A stretch of 64,000 nucleotides of DNA, taken from the NCBI GenBank assembly GCA_029939595.1, contig JAOZSQ010000001.1, positions 310,001 to 374,000 on the forward strand, read 5' to 3'. A program made the translations under genes and the position numbers. The notes beneath the pieces were generated by a model. That model saw only the letters and a list, made by a program, of their open reading frames with translations. It did not search any database and was not told where the DNA came from. Shown in pieces: positions 45,382 to 52,854 of this stretch. This DNA is from EX4572-165 sp002254885 (GTDB taxonomy: Archaea; Thermoplasmatota; E2; DHVEG-1). How positions within the stretch are numbered: the first letter of the stretch is position 1; the number at the start of each line of letters is the position of its first letter.

Positions 45382-46140
45382 ATGGATGAATTAGTAAAGT
45401 TACTTCAAAAGATGCTGAAGCTTAATGAGGATGTTATTACTGAGGAGTTTAAAACAAAACTTTCAACAATCCTTGAAGCGAAAATCAACGAAAAGGTTGA
45501 AGAAAAGAAAAAGGAGTTCCAAGAAGAGATTGAGAAGACAAAACAAGATGAACTTGAACTTTATAAAGAAGAGTTAGTTGATTCTTTAGATGAGTATTTA
45601 AGTTTAAGTGCTGAAGAGTATGCAAAAGACAATAAAAAGAATTTTGCAAACGCTAAGATGGTTAGAGAAGCTAAACAAATCAGAGAACAGTTTCAGGAGT
45701 TTGTCAAGAATTTCGGTTTCCAACTTTCTGAAGAAAAGCTTGAGCAAGATGACAAGTATAAAGAACTTGAAGAAAAATATAATAAAGCTGTGAATGAAAA
45801 GCTTGAATCAGAAAAGCTCATCAAAAAAATGCAAAAGTCTAAAAAAATTGAAGAAAAAGGAAGTGAATTGAAAACTGAATCAGAAAAAGAGAAGTTTGCT
45901 AATTTGGCAGGATCTCTCCTTTTTGAAACGGAAGAAGAGTTTGATAAGAAGTTGACTAGTCTTGCCGAAGTTGTGAAAGGTGAAAAAGAAGACGAAAACA
46001 AAGATGGTAAAAAAGTTCCTTTGACTGAAAAAGAGAAGGTAGACGGTGTTCAGCCTCCTCAACCTGTAGTTAAGCACACAGACGCTATGCAAAACTATAT
46101 GCATACTTTGAAAGATTTAGGCGAAACAAAAAGTATGTAA
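45382..46140 (+). CDS. 22: Prohead scaffold protein, T4 gp22 family
   Basis: The 252-residue protein is almost wholly helical and charged, with coiled-coil runs (KINEKVEEKKKEFQEEIEK), and has a gp22-like block MVREAKQIREQFQEFVKNF and a C-terminal DAMQNYMHTLKDL. It lies between protease and capsid genes as in T4. Scaffold forms the core and is later cut to peptides. The 125-base gap before it has no clear terminator and an AGGAGA ribosome site. Confidence 0.9.
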   Translation: MDELVKLLQKMLKLNEDVITEEFKTKLSTILEAKINEKVEEKKKEFQEEIEKTKQDELELYKEELVDSLDEYLSLSAEEYAKDNKKNFANAKMVREAKQIREQFQEFVKNFGFQLSEEKLEQDDKYKELEEKYNKAVNEKLESEKLIKKMQKSKKIEEKGSELKTESEKEKFANLAGSLLFETEEEFDKKLTSLAEVVKGEKEDENKDGKKVPLTEKEKVDGVQPPQPVVKHTDAMQNYMHTLKDLGETKSM

Positions 46141-46199
46141 TAAACATACAAACTTTAAATTAACAATTTAATAACAAATTTTACTGGAGAAAATAAATT

Positions 46200-47819
46200 A
46201 TGGATGGAAAAGAATTACTTAAAAAATGGAGTGGATTAATAAATGATGATAATGCAAAACCCATCAAACCAGCATCAAGAGAAGCTGCTGCTCTTATTTT
46301 AGAAAGTCAAGAAAAATATCATGTAGAATCACAAGGAACCACAACTACTGATATGATTAATTTTACAAAAATTATGGTTCCAGTTGCAAGAAGAATTTTC
46401 CCACAATTATTAGCTAATAATGTTGTAGGTATTCAGCCAACTAATAGATCAACCGGTCATGCTTATGCATTGAGATATTCATATGCTGGTGTTCAACAAC
46501 CAGGAATGCCTGGGGTTGACAGATCTGCTGCTAATGCAGATACCGCAGGTATGGGTGAGATCAACGCTATTGAAGATCTTGAAAGAGTTCAAAGACAACC
46601 TTCTGGCGACAGAAAGAAAGGACCTTGGCCTCCAACCAATAAAGGTGAAGTTATCAATCCAGGTGGATTTAAAATGCCAACAAATCAACCAGATTTTAGA
46701 GGTATTGCTATTATCTTGGATCAAGCCATTACTGGTGAAGATGAATTCAAAGTTGGTGCAGAACTTAAAACCAATGAAGCCACTCCTGTTACACTCGGTA
46801 CAATTATGTATAGAGAAGAAAACAAGTGTTTGGTTAATTTGGCAGAAGGTAAGAAAATGTCTGATGTTGCAGGAAGTAAAGATGGTGTAGTAAACGCTGT
46901 TAAAGTTGGCGCATTTGCTGATGCTGTACCTGTTCAATATTTGACAAACAATGAAGCTGGTTATGACATTATCTTTAAGTATTATTCAGGTAATCCTGAT
47001 GCTGAAGGTGGATGGTATACAACTCAACAAGGTGAGATGCTAGGAACTCCTGGTTATCCGATGAAAGAAATGAAATTCAGCCTTGAGAGAAAAGCTTATG
47101 AAACCAAATCAAGAAAGTTAAAAGCTCGTTATACACAAGAACTTGCAACTGACTTGCAAAATGAATTCAATATTAACGCTGAAACTCAATTGATCAACAT
47201 TTTGGAATACGAAATTGTTGCTGAGATTGATAGAGACTTGGTTGATTGTATCAACGGTTGTGCAACTAAGACAACTGGATGGTGGTATGATAAAACTAAA
47301 GTATCAGCAGGAACAGGTGTTGGTGCCGATGGTAGATGGGAAGCTGAGAAGATGAGAGTTATGTACACAAAAATCATCAAGGAAGCCAACTTTATCCAGA
47401 AGACAACCCGAAGAGGTTCAGCTAACATTATTATCGCTTCAACAAATGTTGTAACCGCTCTTCAAAACTTGAGAAACTTCATGCCTTGGAGTCTTGACTC
47501 TAACATGGATGCAAACTCAGGTGGTGTAACTCGTGTAGGAACACTTGATAACAGATTTGCAGTTTACATGGATTCATGGACATTTGAAGATTATGTAACC
47601 TTGGCTTATAAAGGTGCAGATAATTTTGATACTGGTATTGTATATTGCCCATATGTAATGTTGACATTGCACAAAGCAGTTGATTCCGAATCATTTCAAC
47701 CTGTTATTGGTTTCTCAACCAGAGCAGCTATTGTTGATAATATTTGGGGCGCACAGCAATATTACAGAACCTTTGGAATTGATTTTTCAGGTTCATCATT
47801 AGAAGGTGTTTTATATTAA
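46200..47819 (+). CDS. 23: Major capsid protein, T4 gp23 family
   Basis: The 539-residue protein matches gp23: VARRIFPQLLANNVVGIQPT, TGHAYALRYSY, EMKFSLERKAYETKSRKLKARYT-type block (cut here for length), NEFNINAETQLINILEYEI, and RRGSANIIIASTNVVTALQN. An N-terminal propeptide probably ends at an I-L-E site (E35, then Ser) or nearby V-E-S, cut by gp21 as in T4. The region about 250-300 includes the insertion domain position. A strong TGGAGAAAA ribosome site and GC-richer codons fit high expression. Confidence 0.96.
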   Translation: MDGKELLKKWSGLINDDNAKPIKPASREAAALILESQEKYHVESQGTTTTDMINFTKIMVPVARRIFPQLLANNVVGIQPTNRSTGHAYALRYSYAGVQQPGMPGVDRSAANADTAGMGEINAIEDLERVQRQPSGDRKKGPWPPTNKGEVINPGGFKMPTNQPDFRGIAIILDQAITGEDEFKVGAELKTNEATPVTLGTIMYREENKCLVNLAEGKKMSDVAGSKDGVVNAVKVGAFADAVPVQYLTNNEAGYDIIFKYYSGNPDAEGGWYTTQQGEMLGTPGYPMKEMKFSLERKAYETKSRKLKARYTQELATDLQNEFNINAETQLINILEYEIVAEIDRDLVDCINGCATKTTGWWYDKTKVSAGTGVGADGRWEAEKMRVMYTKIIKEANFIQKTTRRGSANIIIASTNVVTALQNLRNFMPWSLDSNMDANSGGVTRVGTLDNRFAVYMDSWTFEDYVTLAYKGADNFDTGIVYCPYVMLTLHKAVDSESFQPVIGFSTRAAIVDNIWGAQQYYRTFGIDFSGSSLEGVLY

Positions 47820-47831
47820 TAGATGTTAAAC

Positions 47832-47853
47832 TATTGGGTGGTGACACCCAATA
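47832..47853 (+). terminator. Hairpin after the major capsid gene (probable terminator)
   Basis: A perfect 9-bp stem (TATTGGGTG / CACCCAATA) with a GTGA tetraloop lies 13 bases after the capsid stop, followed by AACATTTT. The U-run is weak and displaced, so it may act as a partial terminator or as a 3-prime end protecting capsid mRNA. Confidence 0.6.
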
Positions 47854-47877
47854 AACATTTTAATAGGAGACTTGAAA

Positions 47878-48105
47878 ATGAATTTAAACAGATTTTGTTA
47901 TCCGACTGAGGCTGGTGCGTGGAGATGTTATCAAACGCACCGATCAAGATTAGAGCCTCGGATTAAGGATAAAAATTTACTATCAAACAGAGGCAATGAA
48001 CTCAATGTAAAAAGAGAGATTGCTGGAATGAAGGAAAGATTGACTCAGAGAATGGATGGCCAAGTAAGAGTTCGTTCTGCGAATGCTTATGGTGAGGATT
48101 TATGA
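47878..48105 (+). CDS. Small basic protein, first of the post-capsid array (75 aa)
   Basis: The product starts MNLNRFCYPTEAGAWRCYQT and is rich in Arg and Asn. The ATG at 47878 is chosen because AGGAGA is well spaced for it; an in-frame TTG six bases upstream is too close to the site. It lacks a good (L/I)-x-E leader, unlike most of the array. It overlaps the next gene (ATGA). No family is recognised. Confidence 0.55.
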   Translation: MNLNRFCYPTEAGAWRCYQTHRSRLEPRIKDKNLLSNRGNELNVKREIAGMKERLTQRMDGQVRVRSANAYGEDL

Positions 48106-48341
48106 AAAAGACAATAAAACGGATGTTTGGTAATCTGCAACAAAGCCATTATTTGAGACAAATGGGAAAAAATAACTATAAGGGCTGTGTATCAGATGCC
48201 AAGTTTTATTTGGCTGATTGTAAACGTAAATGGAAAGGTGATCCTTCATTTGATTGTAAAGGTGATTATAAAGAAGCAATGAAAGTTTGTAAGCAACGTA
48301 AAAAGCTACATCCAGATGAATTGGGTCGTACATATGGTTAA
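48102..48341 (+). CDS. Small basic four-Cys protein (79 aa)
   Basis: Cys residues come in helical-looking pairs (GCVSDAKFYLADC and DCKGDYKEAMKVC, each Cys-x10-Cys or so), with a Lys/Arg-rich body. There is no MI-R leader. The paired-Cys helical hairpin matches the pattern through the array. Overlapping start with the previous gene suggests co-translation. Function is unknown. Confidence 0.57.
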   Translation: MKKTIKRMFGNLQQSHYLRQMGKNNYKGCVSDAKFYLADCKRKWKGDPSFDCKGDYKEAMKVCKQRKKLHPDELGRTYG

Positions 48342-48350
48342 TGAGGATTT

Positions 48351-48827
48351 ATGATCAATAGGCGACTGTTTGAGAAGAAAAAAGAACCCTCTAAAAGTGC
48401 ATTTGGGGTTTGTATAGAGAAGTGCGGCATTGAAATGAGTTCGCAGAAAGCTCTTGGTGTAGGCAAAAAGGCTTGGACCGAGATGGAAAAACCACCAGGA
48501 AATGATGCTGCAAGTGTCATTGGATCTATGGCTGCGAATGGAAAAGGTGCTGGTAATTTCAAAAATCCAATGTGTATACGAGGGTGCTTTAAATATAAGA
48601 CAGCCGATGATGATAATAAGATAAAGGAAGCAAGAACACAGGCACAAAAAATTGTGGATACTGTCCAAGTAAGGAATGTACAAGGAAGCGACATAGGTAA
48701 AGGTCAACCTCCGGCTGCTGGTGCGGCTCCCGCTAAATCTGTCAAAGCACAGAAATGTAAAGGACAGGGAGGTACTTGGAGAGGATTTGGAGGATGTGTA
48801 AACGCTCAAGGTAAAAAAATGTTTTAG
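48351..48827 (+). CDS. Leader-bearing Cys protein with GGTWRGFGGCV motif (158 aa)
   Basis: It starts MINRRLFEKKKEPSKS (L-F-E at 6-8). Two Cys-x3-Cys pairs (VCIEKC and MCIRGC) are separated by a long linker; an Ala/Pro-rich link (QPPAAGAAPAKS) leads to a C-terminal CKGQGGTWRGFGGCV, shared with the 49-residue gene at 41998. The twin C-x3-C layout suggests a disulfide- or zinc-held helical hairpin. Packaging inferred from leader. Confidence 0.58.
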   Translation: MINRRLFEKKKEPSKSAFGVCIEKCGIEMSSQKALGVGKKAWTEMEKPPGNDAASVIGSMAANGKGAGNFKNPMCIRGCFKYKTADDDNKIKEARTQAQKIVDTVQVRNVQGSDIGKGQPPAAGAAPAKSVKAQKCKGQGGTWRGFGGCVNAQGKKMF

Positions 48828-48836
48828 GAGAACATT

Positions 48837-49022
48837 ATGATTACAAAAAACTCAAGATTACAAAATGAAGGTCTCAAAAGTGCTGTTAAAGGTATGGGAA
48901 GAGACATCGCAGCATTCAGTGAATGCAAAAAGGTTGATTGTAAAGACAAAAAAGGACACGCAAAACAGCTTTGTATAGCCGATTGTGTTCAAAAGAAAGC
49001 GGCTGGAAGTATTGATACATAG
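48837..49022 (+). CDS. Small leader-type four-Cys protein (61 aa)
   Basis: Starts MITKNSRLQNEGLKS, a weaker leader because Leu is one place too far from Glu. Cys spacing is C-x4-C, ten residues, then C-x3-C (ECKKVDC ... LCIADC). Ribosome site AGGAGAA. No family is recognised. Confidence 0.57.
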   Translation: MITKNSRLQNEGLKSAVKGMGRDIAAFSECKKVDCKDKKGHAKQLCIADCVQKKAAGSIDT

Positions 49023-49093
49023 AAGCCAAAATATTAAACTAATTTATAAAAGAAAAAAATATACCATTTAATCTATTCAAATGAGGATTAGAT

Positions 49094-49378
49094 ATGATTA
49101 GTAGAAAATCAATGTACATGACTGAAAAATACGGTGTTGGTGCTACAATAGGAATTGCAGCAGGTGGCATGAAAAATAAAGCTAAAGAAGCTTTTGATAA
49201 ACATAAAGGAAAACTTACAGGTAAAAAAGCAAAGATCGCAGGTGGTGCATTAGCAGGTGGTGCAGCAATAGCAGGTGGTGCAGCAATAGCTAAAAAACTC
49301 AAAAAAAGAAAATGTTTGAAAAGATGCGATACAATGAAAGGCAAGAAAAAAAGCGGATGCGTAAGAATGTGTAAATAA
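49094..49378 (+). CDS. Leader + glycine-zipper + Cys protein (94 aa)
   Basis: Three parts: a leader MISRKSMYMTEK (M-T-E at 9-11), a Gly/Ala-rich segment about residues 58-75 (GGALAGGAAIAGGAAIA) able to span or insert into a membrane, and a basic tail KCLKRC ... GCVRMC with twin C-x3-C pairs. The tail is nearly identical to that of the next gene at DNA level too, which shows recent sharing. A membrane-active protein packed in the head is a reasonable guess, no more. Confidence 0.6.
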   Translation: MISRKSMYMTEKYGVGATIGIAAGGMKNKAKEAFDKHKGKLTGKKAKIAGGALAGGAAIAGGAAIAKKLKKRKCLKRCDTMKGKKKSGCVRMCK

Positions 49379-49409
49379 AAACTTATTTTTAAAATTATGG
49401 AGAATAACT

Positions 49410-49766
49410 ATGATTAGTATGCAAAGAGTTCAAAGAGTTCAAAGAGTTCAAAGAGTACCATTGGTTTTAAAAGAAGCCGGTATATTTGATCCTGCTCCTG
49501 GTGAAAAAACCGGTGGTGCATTAAAAAAATTAAGGAAGGCTGCTGATGCAGCAACAGGTTCAACTACAAGTAATCGTGTAAAAGAGGCTGGAAAAGGCAA
49601 GCATGGAACAAAATTGAAGGTTGCAGGAGCAGCAGTAGCAGGAGCAGCAGTAGTTGGTGCTGGAATGGCTATTAAAAAGAAATTGAAAAAGAGAAAGTGT
49701 CTGAAAAGATGTGCAACAATGAAAGGCAAGAAAAAAAGCGGTTGTGTAAGAATGTGTAAAAAATAA
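49410..49766 (+). CDS. Leader with QRV repeats + Gly/Ala segment + Cys tail (118 aa)
   Basis: The leader is stretched by a 9-base tandem repeat coding VQR four times (MISMQRVQRVQRVQRV) before VLKEAG, an L-K-E then Ala site. A Gly/Ala/Val hydrophobic segment (about residues 70-88) is followed by the same KCLKRC ... GCVRMC tail as the previous gene. Lengthening the leader by repeats while keeping the cut site suggests that leader length is free but the site matters. Confidence 0.6.
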   Translation: MISMQRVQRVQRVQRVPLVLKEAGIFDPAPGEKTGGALKKLRKAADAATGSTTSNRVKEAGKGKHGTKLKVAGAAVAGAAVVGAGMAIKKKLKKRKCLKRCATMKGKKKSGCVRMCKK

Positions 49767-49778
49767 TCAAGGATTATT

Positions 49779-50036
49779 ATGATAGTTAGACAACATTTGA
49801 AAGAAGGTGTTGACATCTCACAATTGAGATCTTGTATTGAGGATTTTCCTCAAGGTAGAGGGGATCGTGGATTTGATGCTTGTATGAGAGGTGGACCGCC
49901 TGAGATTGATTATTCTAGGCATATGACACAAAGGCAAAAATCTATAAATGATTGCCAATCCGATGCACGAGCGGCATGTGGAGGAAAGAAAACTTGTATA
50001 GTTGCTTATATCAATGATTGTATTACCAATAAGTGA
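49779..50036 (+). CDS. Leader-bearing six-Cys protein (85 aa)
   Basis: It starts MIVRQHLKEG, a clean L-K-E then Gly cut site. The C-terminal part has DCQSDARAAC, then C-x5-C and CIVAYINDC, that is C-x7-C and C-x7-C around a short turn, plus an earlier CIEDF...DAC pair. The helical hairpin layout is like CHCH-type folds. It is less basic than its neighbours. Function is unknown. Confidence 0.57.
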   Translation: MIVRQHLKEGVDISQLRSCIEDFPQGRGDRGFDACMRGGPPEIDYSRHMTQRQKSINDCQSDARAACGGKKTCIVAYINDCITNK

Positions 50037-50038
50037 CA

Positions 50039-50263
50039 ATGAGAAGAGATTGTAGTTCCATAGATAACCAAAATATGAAAGTTCGTTGTTGTGTTAATTA
50101 TTGTGGTAAAAACAATCTCAGTAACACCCAACGGAGTACAGGTAAATCTTGTTTAGCTACATGTATGGATAAAGGTCGTCCTTTAGATATAGACAGATCA
50201 CGATCTGTGGGTTTTAGATCAGGAAATTATGCTGATGATATTGCCCATTTAATGAGAAGATAA
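50039..50263 (+). CDS. Small Cys-rich protein without leader (74 aa)
   Basis: Two C-x3-C pairs (CVNYC and CLATC) lie 15 residues apart, with two more Cys before. The ATG at 50039 is used; a GTG at 50033 overlapping the previous stop is an alternative and neither has a clear ribosome site, so translation is probably coupled to the gene before. It lacks the MI-R leader, so it may associate with others rather than be targeted itself. Confidence 0.5.
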   Translation: MRRDCSSIDNQNMKVRCCVNYCGKNNLSNTQRSTGKSCLATCMDKGRPLDIDRSRSVGFRSGNYADDIAHLMRR

Positions 50264-50278
50264 ATTTAGGAGAAAAAT

Positions 50279-50554
50279 ATGATTTCACGAAAAGGTTGTA
50301 TTACAGAAAAACACTTTGCAAGAAAAGCTGTTGGTGCTCTTATTGGTGGTGCAGCCGGTGCCGCAGTAGGTAGTAAAGTTAAGAATGCCAAGGGTAAAGG
50401 TCATAAGAAAACTGGTGCTATTGCTGGAGCAGTTGCAGGATGGCAAGGAGCCGGTGCAGCTAGTAAAGCAGTAGATTGTGCAAAAAAACGTAAGAAAATG
50501 TGTGCTGGTAAAAAAGGACCTGCTTTGGAAAAATGTAAAGCTAGAGCTTGTTAA
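50279..50554 (+). CDS. Leader + glycine-zipper + Cys protein (91 aa)
   Basis: Leader MISRKGCITEKHFARK (I-T-E at 8-10). Gly-zipper segments GALIGGAAGAAVGS and GAIAGAVAGWQGAGAAS (G-x3-G spacing) flank a Lys/Gly loop, like two-helix glycine-zipper membrane proteins. The tail has four Cys (DCAKKRKKMC ... KCKARAC). It belongs to a set of four with the genes at 50564, 50883 and 51184. Confidence 0.62.
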   Translation: MISRKGCITEKHFARKAVGALIGGAAGAAVGSKVKNAKGKGHKKTGAIAGAVAGWQGAGAASKAVDCAKKRKKMCAGKKGPALEKCKARAC

Positions 50555-50563
50555 GGAGATATT

Positions 50564-50875
50564 ATGATCTCAAGACTTACAGAAAAACATGAAGGTAAAA
50601 AACTTCTTGGTATGCTTGGTGGTGCTTATGCTGGTGCTAAAGCGGCTTCTGCTGCTACCAATAAATATGGTAAACCACAAACCGGTATAGAAGGTATGTC
50701 AAGAGATATAAGAAATAGTTCTCTAGGTGCATTGGCTGGAGGTTTTGCTGGTTATCAAGGTGGTAAGAAAATTGGTAAAGTAATGGATGCAAAATGTAGG
50801 AAAAAAAGAAAGAAAGCATGTGGCAAGATATCCAAATCTAAAAGAAAAGATTGTTATAAATCGGTTAAATGTTAG
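50564..50875 (+). CDS. Leader + glycine-zipper + Cys protein (103 aa)
   Basis: Leader MISRLTEKHEGKK (L-T-E at 5-7). Gly/Ala segments about 14-32 (LLGMLGGAYAGAKAAS) and about 53-72 (LGALAGGFAGYQGGKKIG). Tail C-x7-C, ten residues, C-x5-C. The shared GWxGG or GYQGG-KKIGK junction links it to the next two genes. Ribosome site AAGGAG. Confidence 0.62.
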   Translation: MISRLTEKHEGKKLLGMLGGAYAGAKAASAATNKYGKPQTGIEGMSRDIRNSSLGALAGGFAGYQGGKKIGKVMDAKCRKKRKKACGKISKSKRKDCYKSVKC

Positions 50876-50882
50876 GAGGATT

Positions 50883-51176
50883 ATGATTTCAAGACAATAT
50901 ATTACAGAAAAACATTTTTTTAAAAAACTTGGTGGAGCCATTGTTGGTGGTGCTGCTGGCGGAACTGCTGGTAGAATAGCATCTGGTAATAAAAATGCGC
51001 CAAGTGCTGCTGGTGCTGTTGGAACCATAGCTGGTGCTGTAGCTGGTTGGAAAGGTGGAAAAGCAATAGGCAAGCATTTAGATTGTAAAAAGAAAAAAGA
51101 TAAAGCTTGTAAAAAATTTAAAGGAACACCGAAGTATAAAACGTGTGCGGATAAAATTGCATGTCCAGGTAAATAG
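50883..51176 (+). CDS. Leader + glycine-zipper + Cys protein (97 aa)
   Basis: The ATG at 50883 is chosen for its AGGAGG site; the frame is open further upstream but that is inside the previous gene. Leader MISRQYITEKHFFKK (I-T-E at 7-9), glycine zipper GGAIVGGAAGGTAGRIAS and GTIAGAVAGWKGGKAIG, tail DCKKKKDKAC ... TCADKIAC. The first 30 bases are almost the same as those of the next gene. Confidence 0.62.
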   Translation: MISRQYITEKHFFKKLGGAIVGGAAGGTAGRIASGNKNAPSAAGAVGTIAGAVAGWKGGKAIGKHLDCKKKKDKACKKFKGTPKYKTCADKIACPGK

Positions 51177-51183
51177 GAGAGTT

Positions 51184-51477
51184 ATGATTTCAAGACAATA
51201 TATTACGGAAAGACATACGGGTAAAAAAGTAGCTGGTGCCGTTGCTGGTTTTTTTGGTGGTGGAATAGCTGCTGATGCTGCTGCTAATGCTGCTGGATTA
51301 AAAGGTAATAAGTTTTCAGCAGCTAAACTTACTGGATATATCGGTGGTGCTGCTGCTGGTTGGAAAGGTGGCAAAAAACTTGGTAAAATGTCAGATTGTA
51401 GAAAAAAGAAGAAAAAAGAATGTGGCAAGCTATCAGGCGATGCAAAAGCCAAATGTCTTAAAAGTGTTAAATGTTAG
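51184..51477 (+). CDS. Leader + glycine-zipper + Cys protein (97 aa)
   Basis: A tandem relative of the preceding gene with the same length: leader MISRQYITERHTGKK (I-T-E), zipper GAVAGFFGGGIAADAAANAA and GYIGGAAAGWKGGKKLG, tail DCRKKKKKEC ... KCLKSVKC. The tail is closer to the gene at 50564 (both end K-S-V-K-C), so parts have been shuffled among copies. Start chosen by AGGAGAG. Confidence 0.62.
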   Translation: MISRQYITERHTGKKVAGAVAGFFGGGIAADAAANAAGLKGNKFSAAKLTGYIGGAAAGWKGGKKLGKMSDCRKKKKKECGKLSGDAKAKCLKSVKC

Positions 51478-51486
51478 GAGGATATT

Positions 51487-51732
51487 ATGATAAGTAGAAT
51501 GCCATCTCTTTTATCATTATTTGAAAAAACCAAAATCATTAAAAAGTGTGCTAACAAAGATAAAGTTAGACTCGGAGATACATGTGTTTCCAAAAAAGAC
51601 AAAAGAGTTATTAAAAAGGCGAAAGCCAGTAAGAAATGGGCTAAAGAACATGGAGTAAGTGTTGCTAAGTCCAGAGCGAAAAGCAAGAAAAATAAAGGAA
51701 AAACTAAAACTAGAATTGTTAAAGTTAAATAG
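51487..51732 (+). CDS. Leader-bearing very basic protein (81 aa)
   Basis: Leader MISRMPSLLSLFEK (L-F-E at 11-13). The rest is Lys/Arg-rich and without a glycine zipper, with two Cys (KKCANKDKVRLGDTC) and a C-terminal run of K, R and S. It looks like a DNA-condensing protein, similar in charge to T4 internal proteins. Ribosome site AGGAGG. Confidence 0.58.
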   Translation: MISRMPSLLSLFEKTKIIKKCANKDKVRLGDTCVSKKDKRVIKKAKASKKWAKEHGVSVAKSRAKSKKNKGKTKTRIVKVK

Positions 51733-51742
51733 GAGAATACAA

Positions 51743-52045
51743 ATGATTAATAGATTACCAGTTCCAATACGAGCACAATCTATAACCAGACAATTAGTGG
51801 CAGAAACATCAATGTCAGAAACACTAATGGAAGGTAAAAAACTTATTGTACCTTGTAAGGGTAATAAAGTTAAAGTCGGTGGAAAATGTTTGAAAAAATC
51901 TGATCATAAAGTTGTGAAGATGAAAAAGAAAGCCAAAATAAGTAATAAAAAGAATAAAAGAGGAAGAGAATTATCTGTGAAGAAGTATAACAAAAGAAAA
52001 GCTCAAGGTAAAGTAAGAACCAAAAAAGGGAAAGCTATGAATTAG
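51743..52045 (+). CDS. Leader-bearing very basic protein (100 aa)
   Basis: The ATG at 51743 follows AGGAGAATAC. The leader is longer than usual: MINRLPVPIRAQSITRQL leads to V-A-E and then L-M-E-G (residues about 29-32), two possible cut sites. The body is Lys-rich with PCKGNKVKVGGKC, a two-Cys loop also seen in the genes at 51487 and 52587 in varied form. DNA binding is likely by charge. Confidence 0.57.
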   Translation: MINRLPVPIRAQSITRQLVAETSMSETLMEGKKLIVPCKGNKVKVGGKCLKKSDHKVVKMKKKAKISNKKNKRGRELSVKKYNKRKAQGKVRTKKGKAMN

Positions 52046-52054
52046 GAGACTGCT

Positions 52055-52291
52055 ATGATTTCAAGACAATATTCAAGATCAATGTTAATTGAGAAGAAAG
52101 GAGTAGCTTGTAAGGATGTTTGTAAAGGCAATAAAGATCCTAAATGTATTACAAAGTGTAGAGCCAAAAAAGTATTAACAGGTAAAAATGTTGGTACTAA
52201 AGGTAAATTGGCTAGTCTTGCTGGTGGAATTGCTCTTGGTGGAGCAGCTATAGCAGCACGTAAGCATTTTAAAAATAAAAAACAGGCATAG
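52055..52291 (+). CDS. Leader + Cys + glycine-zipper protein (78 aa)
   Basis: Leader MISRQYSRSMLIEKKG (L-I-E at 11-13), then three Cys in ACKDVCKGNKDPKCITKC (C-x3-C, C-x3-C), then a C-terminal Gly/Ala segment LASLAGGIALGGAAIAARK. The order of Cys and zipper is reversed compared with the genes at 50.3-51.5 kb, showing the parts are modular. Confidence 0.6.
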   Translation: MISRQYSRSMLIEKKGVACKDVCKGNKDPKCITKCRAKKVLTGKNVGTKGKLASLAGGIALGGAAIAARKHFKNKKQA

Positions 52292-52293
52292 CA

Positions 52294-52587
52294 ATGATAT
52301 CAAGAATGCCAATTTTATTGGAAGCCAAACGGTTAACAACAGTATCAAAGAGTCAGTTTAACAAGAATGTTAAACTGTCTCAAAAATCTTCTGTTAAAAG
52401 AAAGAAAGCAAAGGCTAATGTGTTATATGCAAAATAAAATAAAACAAAGCTTAAAGCAGCAAAAAGAATAAAAGATAGGTGTACTGATGGCGTGGGTCCA
52501 AATAAAAAGTGTGTTGTGCAAGGTGGCAAAATGAAAAAGATTGCATCCAATGTAGTGGTTAGAAACGTAAATACCAAGAAAAAGTGA
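52294..52587 (+). pseudogene. Leader-bearing basic protein gene interrupted by in-frame TAA
   Basis: The frame opens MISRMPILLEAKRLTT (L-L-E, then Ala) and stops at TAA 52435-52437 after 47 residues. The same frame then runs on for 49 more codons (DRCTDGVGPNKKCVV, ending NVNTKKK) to a TGA that overlaps the next ATG, exactly the coupling seen elsewhere. The part after the TAA has the family's two-Cys loop. This suggests a full-length gene of about 97 codons with one nonsense codon, a sequencing error, or read-through. Confidence 0.6.
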
Positions 52588-52847
52588 TGATTATAGAAAA
52601 ACTTAGTCCGGCTCAACGTCTAATCCCAACAGGAAAAAGACGAAATATGCAAAGAACTAAGGCAACTATGCAGGTTAAAACATCTGTTTATAATGATCAG
52701 TATTATAAAACTAAGAAGAAGAAAATATCCACAAAACGGGCAAGGAAGCGTTTGATTTGTCCAGCCAACAAAAAAGCAATCACTAATCCAAAAACTGGTG
52801 TCATTACTTGTGTGAATTTACATAAAGTAGCTAGAAAGGTATATTAG
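52587..52847 (+). CDS. Leader-bearing very basic protein (86 aa)
   Basis: Very short leader MIIEKLSPAQRL (I-I-E at 2-4), then a Lys/Arg-rich body with LICPANKKAITN and VITCVN (two Cys). The ATG at 52587 overlaps the stop of the interrupted gene upstream; GTG at 52584 is an alternative. It has no zipper. A DNA-binding internal protein is inferred from leader and charge. Confidence 0.57.
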   Translation: MIIEKLSPAQRLIPTGKRRNMQRTKATMQVKTSVYNDQYYKTKKKKISTKRARKRLICPANKKAITNPKTGVITCVNLHKVARKVY

Positions 52848-52854
52848 GAGTGTT

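Noticed and set aside
50723..51452. Minus-strand ORFs rich in Pro and Ala opposite the glycine-zipper genes
   Set aside because: Reverse reading of Gly/Ala codons gives Pro/Ala-rich shadows; the plus-strand genes have ribosome sites and shared leaders.
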